Assembly: GCA_022565075.1 (NCBI GenBank)
Contig: JADFKG010000082.1
Location: 1-9,288 of the forward strand
Direction: 5' to 3'
Source: Chloroflexota bacterium
GTDB taxonomy: Bacteria > Chloroflexota > Dehalococcoidia > SM23-28-2 > RBG-16-64-32
DNA: 9,288 nucleotides
Each line of letters begins with the position of its first letter. The stretch's first letter is position 1. Shown here piece by piece: positions 1 to 7,317 of the stretch. The position numbers and the translations under genes were made by a program. The notes under the pieces are model-generated. The model was not told the origin of the DNA. It ran no database searches and worked only from the letters and a program-made list of their open reading frames with translations.

Positions 1-2
1 CG

Positions 3-1475
3 GTCGCGGCGGACGAAGCGGAACGCGCGGAGTCTGAGGCCGAGGCGCTGTCAGCCTCCGCCGCGTTTCCCGCGTCGCTGCGGGACGACATGCTGGCGCT
101 CAAGGGCCGCTGGTCGGAGCTGCTGAGCGGAATCGACCGCCTGAGGCGCAATCGTGACGAGGCCGCCGCCGCGATCTCTGACGACGAGAGGCTCGAGTAC
201 GAGACCCTGCGAGAAGGCGTCGGCGCCCTTACGGAGCAGCAGGTGCAGTCGCTCGAAGCGGTCGCCTTCGAGCCGGCCGCGCGCGGCGTCATCGCAGCGA
301 TCGGCGACGCGCTGCGGGCGACCGGGCGCTGGATCGCGCAGCTGGTGCGGCGCATCCTGGGCAGAGACGAGCCGCCCGCCTCTGAAGCCGCACCTTCCGT
401 CTCCGCCGAGGAGGCGCGCGCGCTGCTCGACCGTCAGCGGCGTTATCTCTCGCTGCGGCCGCGCTCGGAGCTGGCGGGGCGGCTGACGACCGACGTTGCG
501 GGCCAGGAGGCGGCGCTGGAGACGATCGAGGGACAGCTACGCAACCTGATGGCCGCGGCCGGCATCACGTCGTCCACCGTCGACGATGGCCTGCGGGCGT
601 TCGAGGCCACCGCGCGAGATCACGCGCGCCACCAGTCCGCTCTCGCCACAGCAGCCGAGGCCAGCCGCCGCCGTGATGCGGCGCTCGCCGGCCGCACGAT
701 CGAGGAGACCGAGACCAGGCTGGCCGACTGCGAACACGCCCTCGGGGAGCTTCTCGCGAAGCGGCCCGACCTCGCTGATCTCGAGACCGACCGTTCGCTC
801 GAACAGCTCGCGAAGGAGCGCGACCGCCTGCGGGACGAGCTGCAGGAGGCGCAGCTGGAGGAGCGCAGTCTGGAGCAGAAGGTGAACCTCGTGCTGGAAC
901 AGCACCGCCCGGCCTCGGAGCTGGAGGAAGAAGCTTCGCGCTGGCGGCGCGAGGTGGAACGGCTGGAGAAGGCGCGGGCCGCCGTAGTGCTGGCCCGCTC
1001 GCAGATCGAGGAGGCGATGGTGCAGGTCTACCGCGACTTCGCGCCCGCCGTTAACACCTTCCTCAGCGAAGGCATTGAGTACGTGACCGAAGGGCGGTAC
1101 AGCCGGGCGCACGTCGACCCGTCATCGCTGCGCGTCTCGCTCCTCGTGCCGGAGACTGGCCAGGTGATCACCGATCCGCCCGTCAGCCACGGCACCCGCA
1201 CGATGGTCTACGTGCTGATGCGCGTGGGCCTGGCGCAACACATGAGCGCTATCGGCGAGCCCGTGCCACTCGTGCTCGATGATCCGTTCGTCGACCTCGA
1301 TTCGCGGCGCCTGCCGCGAATGATGCACTTCCTTCTGGGGCTGAGCGAGCGCATGCAGGTGCTCTTCTTCACAAAGGAAGCGTCGATCGTACGCTGGTTC
1401 GAGGAGAACGCCTCGGGCCCCGAGCACCGCGTTCACGAGCTGGCGGAAACGCGACTGTCGCGCTCGTCGCTGTAA
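3..1475 (+). CDS. SMC/Rad50/YhaN-like coiled-coil ATPase, C-terminal part (5' truncated by window)
   Basis: The frame is open from the first bases of the window to TAA at 1473-1475, so the gene starts upstream; the ATG at 90 is internal and lies in continuous coding sequence. About 490 residues are visible. Most of the first two thirds (to about base 1010) is rich in Glu, Arg, Leu and Ala in heptad-like order, as expected for long coiled-coil arms. The last third is an ABC-type ATPase lobe: a GRYSRAHVD strand, an ABC-signature-like SHGTRTMVYVLMRVGLA (about 1185-1235), a Walker B LVLDDPF followed by the D-loop VDLDS (about 1268-1305), and a final strand QVLFFTKE. The DD instead of DE after Walker B, and the GTR signature, resemble YhaN/RecF-like members more than classical SMC. 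The Walker A half must lie outside the window. The likely role is DNA end or chromosome maintenance, possibly with an SbcD/YhaO-like nuclease upstream; that partner is inferred, not seen. Family is fairly sure, exact function is not. Confidence 0.8.
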   Translation, partial: VAADEAERAESEAEALSASAAFPASLRDDMLALKGRWSELLSGIDRLRRNRDEAAAAISDDERLEYETLREGVGALTEQQVQSLEAVAFEPAARGVIAAIGDALRATGRWIAQLVRRILGRDEPPASEAAPSVSAEEARALLDRQRRYLSLRPRSELAGRLTTDVAGQEAALETIEGQLRNLMAAAGITSSTVDDGLRAFEATARDHARHQSALATAAEASRRRDAALAGRTIEETETRLADCEHALGELLAKRPDLADLETDRSLEQLAKERDRLRDELQEAQLEERSLEQKVNLVLEQHRPASELEEEASRWRREVERLEKARAAVVLARSQIEEAMVQVYRDFAPAVNTFLSEGIEYVTEGRYSRAHVDPSSLRVSLLVPETGQVITDPPVSHGTRTMVYVLMRVGLAQHMSAIGEPVPLVLDDPFVDLDSRRLPRMMHFLLGLSERMQVLFFTKEASIVRWFEENASGPEHRVHELAETRLSRSSL

Positions 1476-1510
1476 CATCCTCCACCACGGGCCGTCATTG
1501 CTAAATAGAC

Positions 1511-1523
1511 ACGGTTACACCGT
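1511..1523. promoter_or_regulatory. Short palindrome upstream of the response regulator
   Basis: ACGGT-TAC-ACCGT is a perfect 5-bp inverted repeat with a 3-bp centre. It lies 14 bp before the preferred start codon at 1538, in the 62-bp gap after the ATPase gene. It could be an operator, for example for autoregulation, or chance. No convincing -35/-10 pair was found in this gap; TTGCTA at 1498-1503 is a weak -35 candidate without a good partner. Confidence 0.25.
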
Positions 1524-1537
1524 ATTGAGAGATGTTT

Positions 1538-2296
1538 ATGAATCAGTCCGTTGCTACAGTTCAGTCTATCGATACCAGGACGGCATCCGTCCTGGGGGAT
1601 CCGAACGTCTGGTCCAGCCAGCTGAGCGATGCCCTGGAATCGCTCGGATTCGCCGTCGAGGCCCGTGCGGAACTGATCGGCCTGTTCGAGTCAGCCCAGG
1701 CTTCCGTACCCGGCCTCGTGGTCATCGCCCAGGAGGAGCCGGACGCCGCTGTCCGCGCTGCGCGAGCCACGCGGGAGCTACACAAAGCGCCGATCATGGT
1801 CGTCATGCCGCGCGAGAGCGACCTCATCCCCTCGCTGGACGCCGGCGCCGACGACGCCGTGATCTCACGCGTCGACCCCGCCGTCTTCGCCGCCCGCGTT
1901 CGCGCGCTTCTGCGCCGCGTACAGCCGGGCCACCCCACAGCCAGTCGCACCGTCGTCCGCGACCTGGTGATCGACTTCGAGACGTATCAGGTGACCGTGG
2001 CCGATGAGCCCGTGCAGCTGACGCCGACGGAGTTCCGCCTCCTCGCCGTCCTCGCCCAGCAGTGTGGTCGCGTCGTCGACCCGCGTGCGCTGCTCTCCGC
2101 GGTGCACCAGCACGACTACAGCGAGCGAGACGCGCAGAACCTGGTGAAGGTCCACATTGCCAACCTGCGCCGCAAGCTGAAGGACAACAGCTCGAACCCG
2201 TACATTCTCTGTGTGCGTGGTTTCGGATATATGCTGGAGCGCCGAGGCCGCCTCCGCGACGACGACCCGCTGTCGCCGCTGATCGGCGAAGACTAG
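1538..2296 (+). CDS. OmpR/PhoB-family response regulator with degenerate receiver domain
   Basis: The product is 252 residues. I prefer ATG 1538 over ATG 1532 because GAGAG at 1527-1531 sits 6 bases before 1538 but touches 1532. Residues about 15-127 keep the receiver fold pattern (SDALESLGFAVEA, then GLVVIAQEEPD, APIMVVMPRES, DAGADDAV). The residues needed for phosphotransfer are missing: Ala64 stands where the phosphoacceptor Asp should be (Pro68-Asp69 still mark the site), Met90 replaces the conserved Thr/Ser, the conserved Lys is Ser110 or Arg111, and the N-terminal acidic pair is mostly lost. Residues about 140-235 form a well-conserved winged helix: LTPTEFRLLAVL, the recognition helix NLVKVHIANLRRKL, and the wing VRGFGYMLE. 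It should therefore bind DNA, probably as a dimer at tandem repeats, and respond to something other than aspartate phosphorylation. No histidine kinase is adjacent. An ECF-sigma-like gene follows and the pst operon lies beyond it. Control of the pst genes is a hypothesis. Confidence 0.88.
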   Translation: MNQSVATVQSIDTRTASVLGDPNVWSSQLSDALESLGFAVEARAELIGLFESAQASVPGLVVIAQEEPDAAVRAARATRELHKAPIMVVMPRESDLIPSLDAGADDAVISRVDPAVFAARVRALLRRVQPGHPTASRTVVRDLVIDFETYQVTVADEPVQLTPTEFRLLAVLAQQCGRVVDPRALLSAVHQHDYSERDAQNLVKVHIANLRRKLKDNSSNPYILCVRGFGYMLERRGRLRDDDPLSPLIGED

Positions 2297-2372
2297 CGTC
2301 TTTACGCGACCTCAACCAATCCTGCACCGCGCCTCTACCTCTAAGGTGCCCCGGCGAGCGCCACCTCTGCTA

Positions 2373-2389
2373 GGTTGGTCTAAGCAACC
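2373..2389 (+). repeat. Small inverted repeat in the leader of the sigma-like gene
   Basis: GGTTG (2373-2377) and CAACC (2385-2389) pair with a 7-base loop, and an alternative register TTGGT/ACCAA is possible in the same place. It lies just upstream of the GGAGG at 2395-2399 and could be an operator or a weak RNA hairpin near the ribosome site. Only 5 bp pair, so chance is a real possibility. The rest of the 2297-2407 gap shows no convincing promoter or terminator. Confidence 0.2.
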
Positions 2390-2394
2390 AAACC

Positions 2395-2399
2395 GGAGG
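2395..2399 (+). promoter_or_regulatory. Strong ribosome binding site of the sigma-like gene
   Basis: GGAGG lies 8 bases before ATG 2408. It supports both the start choice and the reality of this small, weakly conserved gene. Confidence 0.7.
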
Positions 2400-2407
2400 T
2401 ACTCAAA

Positions 2408-2851
2408 ATGGGACAGATTACAGCAATTGACTGCGGCGCATCTGAGATCTCAGTTGCTCACAGGCAGCGGTTCGCGCGCTACTTCCCCGGCCTCTTCGCC
2501 TACGTGCGGGCGATGTCCAACGGCTACGCAACCGGCGTCGACAAGGTCGTCACCGCGTTCGAGATAGCGCTGAGCGAGCCACACGCCGACGAGGACTCCT
2601 TCGTCCTTTCGCTGTTCACCAACGCCCGCCGGCTCTGCGGCGTCGACAGCACAGCGCACGATACGAGCGAGCGCGAGGTGCTCTCGCTGACTTTCGATGC
2701 TCATCTCACGCGCGAGCAGGTATCCGCTCTGCTGGAGATGCCCGTCGGCGCGGTGGTCTCGACTCTCCTGAGCGGCCTGCGCAGGCTGCAGACTTTGCGC
2801 GTTGCCACCGAGGCCGCCGGCGATGCGGCGCTCCACGGCTTCGCGGCCTGA
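2408..2851 (+). CDS. Small ECF-sigma-factor-like protein (degenerate)
   Basis: The product is 147 residues, shorter than the usual 170-200 of ECF sigma factors. The C-terminal part (about 87-130) reads like sigma region 4: SEREVLSLTFDAHLTREQVS followed by ALLEMPVGAVVSTLLSGLRRL, matching the family pattern of an ERevL helix, an EIA-type helix, and a helix-turn-helix ending in RRL. Residues about 18-70 (RFARYFPGLFAYVRAM, then FEIALSEP and DEDSFVLSLFTNARRL) vaguely recall region 2, but the aspartate-rich core-binding and -10 recognition segments are not evident. It may be a divergent sigma factor, a sigma-like DNA-binding regulator, or a decayed copy. It is soluble, with no signal peptide. The start has a good GGAGG 8 bases upstream. 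It lies 111 bp after the atypical response regulator on the same strand and ends 13 bp from the end of phoU, which is transcribed towards it. No anti-sigma gene is adjacent. The assignment rests on pattern alone. Confidence 0.65.
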   Translation: MGQITAIDCGASEISVAHRQRFARYFPGLFAYVRAMSNGYATGVDKVVTAFEIALSEPHADEDSFVLSLFTNARRLCGVDSTAHDTSEREVLSLTFDAHLTREQVSALLEMPVGAVVSTLLSGLRRLQTLRVATEAAGDAALHGFAA

Positions 2852-2864
2852 GCGACGAGCGACT

Positions 2865-3530
2865 CTAGTACTTCGAGACGTTCAGGTCCTGGATCTTGCC
2901 CTCGACCAGGTAGACTACGCGCTCGCAGATGTTCGTCACTCGGTCGGCGATGCGCTCGAGGTTGTGAGCGACCCAGATCAGGTACGTAGCGCGCTGGATT
3001 GTGCCGCGCTCTTCGATCATGAACATCAATAGCTCGTGGTAGAGCTGGTCGTACAGTTCATCCACCTCGTCGTCGCGGTCGATAATGCGGCGGGCCAGCG
3101 CCGTGTCGCGCTGCTTGTAGGCATCGAGGGCCCCCTCCATCATCTCGATGGCGATCTGCGCCATGCGCGGGATGTCGATGTAAGGCTTGAGCGGCGCTTC
3201 GTCCGCCAGCATGAGGACGATCCTGGCGATCCCCTCGGCGTGGTCACCCATGCGCTCGAGGTCGACTGTTATGTGCAGCACGGCGATGATCGTGCGCAGG
3301 TCGCTGGCCAGAGGCGCCTGCAGCGAGATCAGCTCGATGCACTTGTCTTCGGCTTCGTAGCGCTTGTTGTTGATCTCGACGTCGTTAGCGATGACGCGGC
3401 GGGCCTGCTCCACGTTCCTCGTCTTCAGCGCTTCGACGCCTTGTAAGATCGCTTCCTGTACCATGCCGGCCATCACCAGCATGTCCTCCTGCACTTCGGC
3501 GAGCTGCTTCTCGAAGACCAAGCGAGTCAT
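2865..3530 (-). CDS. phoU: Phosphate signalling/transport regulator PhoU
   Basis: The product is 221 residues, the normal PhoU length. It is all-helical with the two-fold internal repeat typical of the family: each half carries a metal-binding helix motif, DLERMGDHAEGIA (90-102) and NLERIADRVTNIC (190-202), and each has an acidic helix before it (NDVEINNKRYEAED at 49-62; RDDEVDELYDQLYHEL at 152-167). PhoU is a cytoplasmic protein that, in studied bacteria, connects the Pst transporter to the PhoR-type kinase and limits phosphate uptake when phosphate is plentiful. It is the last gene of the pst operon, starting 3 bases after the pstB stop; GGGAAGG about 12 bases upstream of its ATG is a distant ribosome site, so translation is probably coupled. 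No PhoR kinase gene is present nearby. Identification is secure. Confidence 0.96.
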   Translation of the reverse strand: MTRLVFEKQLAEVQEDMLVMAGMVQEAILQGVEALKTRNVEQARRVIANDVEINNKRYEAEDKCIELISLQAPLASDLRTIIAVLHITVDLERMGDHAEGIARIVLMLADEAPLKPYIDIPRMAQIAIEMMEGALDAYKQRDTALARRIIDRDDEVDELYDQLYHELLMFMIEERGTIQRATYLIWVAHNLERIADRVTNICERVVYLVEGKIQDLNVSKY

Positions 3531-3533
3531 CGG

Positions 3534-4433
3534 TTAGCCGAACCTTCCCGTGATGTAGTCTTCCGTCCGCTGTTCACGGGGTTGGGTGAAGATCTCGTTC
3601 GTCGGGCCGTATTCGATCAGTGTGCCGTTAAGACCGTGCTCCTGCGCCAGCAGGAAGGCTGTGTAGTCGGACACGCGGGCCGCCTGTTGCATGTTGTGGG
3701 TGACGATGATGATCGTGTACTCCTTGACCAGCTCGCGGATCAGGTCCTCGATCTTGAGCGTGGCGATCGGGTCCAGAGCGGAGCACGGCTCGTCCATCAG
3801 GATGACGTCCGGCTGCACGGCCAGCGCCCGCGCGATGCAGAGCCGCTGCTGCTGCCCGCCGGAGAGCTCCAGGCCGGACATCTTGAGGTCGTTCTTCACC
3901 TCGTCCCAGAGCGCCGCCTGCTTCAGGGCGCGCTCGGCGATTTCGCGGCTACTACCCTCGATGCCGTTGACCTTGGCCCCGAAGACGACGTTGTCCTGGA
4001 TCGATTTAGGGAACGGGTTCGGCTTCTGGAACACCATGCCGATGCGCCGCCTCACCTCGACCGGGTCGACACTCTTGGCGTAGATGTCGGCGCCGTGATA
4101 CTCGACCGTTCCCTCGACGCGCGCCGACGGGATCAGGTCGTTCATGCGATTGAGGCAGCGCAGCAACGAACTCTTGCCGCAGCCCGACGGGCCGATCAGC
4201 GCCGTCACGCGGTTGACGGGGATGTCCAGGGTGATACCGGAGATGGCGTGCTTGGCGCCGTACCAGAGGCCGACGTCCTGCAGTCGGAAGACCGCATCCT
4301 CGGGCGGCTGACGGATGGGGTCTTCCGACTGGACTCTTTCGGCTGCAGTTGCATCAGGCGTCAAGATTCTCCTGGGGCGCTCCGGTCTCGGGATGGTCAC
4401 GCCCTGCCGGAGCTCCGCCGTCAATTCTCTCAT
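3534..4433 (-). CDS. pstB: Phosphate ABC transporter ATP-binding protein PstB
   Basis: The product is 299 residues from ATG 4433, chosen because GAGG (4440-4443) lies 6 bases upstream. A GTG at 4445 in the same frame would add 4 residues but has no good ribosome site. All ATPase motifs are intact: Walker A GPSGCGKSS (81-89), Q-loop VFQKPNPFP with Gln136, signature LSGGQQQR (190-197), Walker B VILMDEP (210-216) with catalytic Glu215, D-loop SALDP, and switch His246. FQKPNPFP and the CLNRMNDLIP segment are characteristic of PstB. It energises phosphate import through PstC-PstA at the inner face of the membrane. The N-terminal stretch of about 45 residues before the first ABC strand is longer than in the usual 250-260 residue protein and is Arg/Pro-rich; its role is unknown. 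It begins 20 bases after the pstA stop. Confidence 0.97.
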   Translation of the reverse strand: MRELTAELRQGVTIPRPERPRRILTPDATAAERVQSEDPIRQPPEDAVFRLQDVGLWYGAKHAISGITLDIPVNRVTALIGPSGCGKSSLLRCLNRMNDLIPSARVEGTVEYHGADIYAKSVDPVEVRRRIGMVFQKPNPFPKSIQDNVVFGAKVNGIEGSSREIAERALKQAALWDEVKNDLKMSGLELSGGQQQRLCIARALAVQPDVILMDEPCSALDPIATLKIEDLIRELVKEYTIIIVTHNMQQAARVSDYTAFLLAQEHGLNGTLIEYGPTNEIFTQPREQRTEDYITGRFG

Positions 4434-4453
4434 CGTAGGCCTCACTTTTCCAC

Positions 4454-5374
4454 TTAGTTCCGCCGGAAGCGCTCCCGGATGACCGCCGCCAGCAGGTTGA
4501 GCGCCATGACGCCCACCATCAGGACGATGATCGCTGCCGCCGCGTTCGCCTGGAACTCGCGCCGCGAATCGATCGACCAGGCGTAGATCTGGATCGGGAT
4601 GACCGTGAAGGATTCGTTCAGGCCGGCCAGGAATGCGGCCGGGTCCGCGAAGTCGACAAGATTTGGGCCGGGATCGAAGCGGATGAACGTGAAGCCGCCG
4701 ATCATGAGCAGGGCAGCGGTTTCGCCGATGGCGCGCGAGATCGACAGGATCGTGCCGGTCATGATTCCCGGTATCGCGTTGGGCAGGACGTTGTACCGCA
4801 CGGCCTGCCAGCGCGTGGCGCCCAGAGCCAGGGCCCCGTCGCGCAGGCTGGGCGGCACCTGCCGGATCGCCTCCTGCGAGGCGATCACCGTCATCGGGAT
4901 GATCATCAGCGCCAGCGTGAAGCCACCGGCCAGAAGGCTGCGGTCCATGCCGGCGAAGCGGACGAAGATCGTGAGGCCGAGGATGCCGTAGATGATGCTG
5001 GGCACACCGGCCAGGTTAGCCAGGTTTATCTTGACGATCGTCATCAGCCGGTTGCGGGGCGCGAACTCCTCAATCCAGATCGCTGTGCCGATGGCGATCG
5101 GGATGGAGGTGAAGATGGTGATCAGCATCAGCCAGAACGTGCCGAACATGGCCGGCCGCAGACCAGCCTTCTCGGCGAAGCGCGATGGATAGTTCGTCAG
5201 GAAGTCGAGGCTCAGACGAGAGGCCCCGGTGACGATCGTCTCGTAGCCGAGAAAGAGGAGAATGCTGACGCCGAGGACTGTCGCCCCCAGAAAGAAGTAC
5301 CGCGACGCCCGCGACACGAGCTGACGACGCGCGACGGCGCCCCCTGCCCGCAGGCGGATCGATTGGTTGGCCAC
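4454..5374 (-). CDS. pstA: Phosphate ABC transporter permease PstA
   Basis: The product is 306 residues starting at GTG 5372-5374, which shares one base with the pstC stop (TAGTG); GAGGAG (5383-5388) lies 8 bases upstream. There are about six membrane segments: near 27-47, 79-100, 118-137, 148-166, 205-228 and 277-298. The EAA-type cytoplasmic loop that docks on PstB is at about 178-203 (RDGALALGATRWQAVRYNVL), followed by PNAIPGI. The ANLAGVPSIIYGILG segment is typical of PstA/PstC. With PstC it forms the phosphate channel in the cytoplasmic membrane. The large periplasmic-side loop at about 230-270 is normal for the family. Overlap with pstC implies coupled translation. Confidence 0.96.
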   Translation of the reverse strand: MANQSIRLRAGGAVARRQLVSRASRYFFLGATVLGVSILLFLGYETIVTGASRLSLDFLTNYPSRFAEKAGLRPAMFGTFWLMLITIFTSIPIAIGTAIWIEEFAPRNRLMTIVKINLANLAGVPSIIYGILGLTIFVRFAGMDRSLLAGGFTLALMIIPMTVIASQEAIRQVPPSLRDGALALGATRWQAVRYNVLPNAIPGIMTGTILSISRAIGETAALLMIGGFTFIRFDPGPNLVDFADPAAFLAGLNESFTVIPIQIYAWSIDSRREFQANAAAAIIVLMVGVMALNLLAAVIRERFRRN

Positions 5375-6312
5375 TATTCGTACTCCTCGCGGAAGCGGCG
5401 AACGAAGAAGTGGGCGGCGACGTTGAACGCCAGCGTGATCAGAAACAGCATCATGCCGACCGCGAACAACGACTGATAGTCGACGGTGCCACGCGCAGCG
5501 TCGCCGAGGCCCACTTGTAACATGAAGCCGGTCATCGTCTGGACGCCCTCGAACGGATTAACCGTGAGCTGCGGCGTCGAGCCGGCGGCGATCGCCACGA
5601 TCATCGTCTCACCGACGACGCGCGCGATCGCCAGCAGGATGGCGGCGATGATCCCCGTCAGCGCAGCCGGGAAGACGACGCGAATCGTTACTTCAAGCCG
5701 CGTCGCGCCCAGACCGTAAGCCGCCTCCCGCAGGTCGCGCGGGACGCTCGCCATCGCGTCTTCAGAGATCGAAGCGATCGTCGGCAGGATCATCACGGCG
5801 AGCATGATGCTGGCCGAAAGAGCGTTGAAGACGTTGACCTGGTCCGCGCCGAACACCGGCCGCAGCAGGTCCGGCGTGATGAAGGTGAGCGCAAAGTACG
5901 CGTAAACGACCGTCGGCACGCCGGCCAGCGCCTCGAGTATCGGCTTCAGCACCTTGCGCGTGTTCGGGTGGGCGTACTCGCTGAGGTAGACAGCCGTCGC
6001 CAGGCCGATCGGCACGGCGAAGACGAGCGCCCAGAAGGTGACGAGCAACGTCCCGGCCACCAGCTCCCAGATGCCGAACGAGATCGGCTCGAACAGCGGC
6101 TGCCACTCCGTCTCCAGGAAGAACTCCTTGAACGAGACTTGCTCGAAGAAGGTGGCAGACTCGCGCACGAGCACGCCGACGATCAGGACCGTCGTGACGA
6201 GCGAGACGGCCGCGCAGAGGGTGAGGACGAAGAGGATGACGGACTCGCCCGGTCGGCTGAACTGGCGCTTCTTCAGCGCCTCGTTCATGTCGCCGGGATC
6301 AGCAACCGTCAT
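5374..6312 (-). CDS. pstC: Phosphate ABC transporter permease PstC
   Basis: The product is 312 residues. The ATG overlaps the pstS stop by 4 bases (ATGA), and no Shine-Dalgarno is visible, so translation is probably coupled to pstS. About six membrane segments: near 23-49, 80-110, 127-147, 163-181, 217-243 and 281-304. The EAA loop is clear at about 194-220 (LREAAYGLGATRLEVTIRVV). ALAGVPTVVYAYFAL and ARVVGETM are family hallmarks. The cytoplasmic N-terminus is charged (DMNEALKKRQFSRPGES). It pairs with PstA to make the membrane channel for phosphate delivered by PstS. A second ATG 24 bases downstream is possible but also lacks a ribosome site. Confidence 0.96.
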   Translation of the reverse strand: MTVADPGDMNEALKKRQFSRPGESVILFVLTLCAAVSLVTTVLIVGVLVRESATFFEQVSFKEFFLETEWQPLFEPISFGIWELVAGTLLVTFWALVFAVPIGLATAVYLSEYAHPNTRKVLKPILEALAGVPTVVYAYFALTFITPDLLRPVFGADQVNVFNALSASIMLAVMILPTIASISEDAMASVPRDLREAAYGLGATRLEVTIRVVFPAALTGIIAAILLAIARVVGETMIVAIAAGSTPQLTVNPFEGVQTMTGFMLQVGLGDAARGTVDYQSLFAVGMMLFLITLAFNVAAHFFVRRFREEYE

Positions 6313-7274
6313 GGCAGAAACGGCGCGATCTTGTCCTTCTGGGCCTGCAGGATGTCAGCCGGCAGCGAGACGTAGCCGACTTCCGCCACCAGGACGGTCG
6401 CGTTGTCCAGATAGAACTCGACGAAGCGGAGGACCGGGTTCTCGGGATGCTCGGCAAGGAACAACTCACGGGTGTAGATGAACAGCGGACGGCTGAGGGG
6501 ATAGCTGCCGTCCAGGGCTGACTCGAACGACGGGGCGATGCAGCCTTCGCCGGCGTCGATGGAGACGGCCTTCAGCGACTGGCCGGCGTCCTGGAAGTAG
6601 GCGAAGCCGAAGTAACCGATCGAATCGTTATCCCCGCCGATACCCTGCGCCAGGACGTTGTCGTCCTCAGACGCCGTACCGTCGCCACGGTGAAAAGCTG
6701 CCTCGTCCACGTCCTTGATGATCGTTTCGACGAAGTAATCGAACGTTCCGGAGTCCGTGCCCGGGAAGTAGAGGGCGATCGACCGGTCGGAAAAGTTCGC
6801 GTCGACTTCGCTCCAGTTGTCTGCGCCGTCAGTGCGGAAGATCTCGTGCAGCTGTTCGATCGTGAGGCAGTCGACGAAGTCGTTATCGGGGTGGACCATC
6901 ACTGTCAACGCATCGAGAGCGACCTCAATCTCGAGGATGTCGTCGATGCCGTTCTGGGCGCAGGCGTCGATCTCATCCTGCCTGATGGGGCGCGAGGCGT
7001 CGCTGATCTGCGTCTCGCCGGCGCAGAAGGCCTCGAAGCCGCCACCGGTTCCGGAGAAACCGACGTTGACGCGGACGTCTCCCGCGACGGCGTCGAACTC
7101 TTCGGCGACGGCCGCCGTGATCGGGTAGACCGTGGAGGAGCCGTCGATGTCGATCTCGCCGCCCTCGCCACTGTCATCGCAGGCAACAGCAGCCAGCGCC
7201 GCAAGCGCCAGGAGAAGAACAACCGCAGGCGCAGAAACACGGGAAGGCCGCAGCAGGCGTTCTACCTCCCTCAT
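6309..7274 (-). CDS. pstS: Phosphate-binding lipoprotein PstS
   Basis: The product is 321 residues from ATG 7272-7274 (preceded by GGTG with a short AAA spacer); GTG at 7283 would add 3 residues, and neither has an ideal ribosome site. The N-terminus is a lipoprotein signal: Arg-containing start, hydrophobic core AVVLLLALAALAA, and lipobox AVAC with Cys32 as the lipidated residue, then an acidic linker. Phosphate-binding signatures are present: DGSSTVYPI (44-52), SGTGGGF (74-80) and DSGTFDYF (174-181), with SIGYFGFAYF further on. The protein is anchored outside the membrane, captures phosphate with high affinity and passes it to PstC/PstA. It is first in the operon, downstream of the TTAAC repeat array, which suggests induction at low phosphate (inferred). 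Several Cys pairs in the mature part could form disulfides. Confidence 0.96.
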   Translation of the reverse strand: MREVERLLRPSRVSAPAVVLLLALAALAAVACDDSGEGGEIDIDGSSTVYPITAAVAEEFDAVAGDVRVNVGFSGTGGGFEAFCAGETQISDASRPIRQDEIDACAQNGIDDILEIEVALDALTVMVHPDNDFVDCLTIEQLHEIFRTDGADNWSEVDANFSDRSIALYFPGTDSGTFDYFVETIIKDVDEAAFHRGDGTASEDDNVLAQGIGGDNDSIGYFGFAYFQDAGQSLKAVSIDAGEGCIAPSFESALDGSYPLSRPLFIYTRELFLAEHPENPVLRFVEFYLDNATVLVAEVGYVSLPADILQAQKDKIAPFLP

Positions 7275-7289
7275 TTTCACCACGACTCA

Positions 7290-7295
7290 AGCGTA
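7290..7295 (-). promoter_or_regulatory. Tentative -10 element of the pst operon
   Basis: On the minus strand TACGCT fits a loose -10 pattern (TAnnnT). No -35 match lies 17 bp upstream (GAGACC), which would fit an activator-dependent promoter, and the TTAAC array begins 22 bp further upstream. It would give a very short leader before ATG 7274. This is a weak prediction. Confidence 0.2.
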
Positions 7296-7317
7296 GGAGG
7301 CCGCACTCCCAGGGTCT

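Noticed and set aside
537..1112. Open frame of 191 codons on the - strand inside the ATPase gene
   Set aside because: It is opposite clear coiled-coil/ATPase coding sequence and its translation has no recognisable features.
1498..2007. Open frame of 169 codons overlapping the response regulator in another frame
   Set aside because: Arg/Pro/Gly-rich translation typical of out-of-frame GC-rich DNA; the response regulator frame is clearly the coding one.
2344..2366. AGGTG/CACCT inverted repeat after the response regulator gene, as a possible terminator
   Set aside because: The stem is 5 bp with a mismatch and long loop and is not followed by Ts.
3582..4457. Long open frame on the + strand (291 codons) opposite pstB
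   Set aside because: It is the complement of a fully conserved PstB; the translation is low-complexity and shows no domain. Such antisense frames are common in GC-rich genes.
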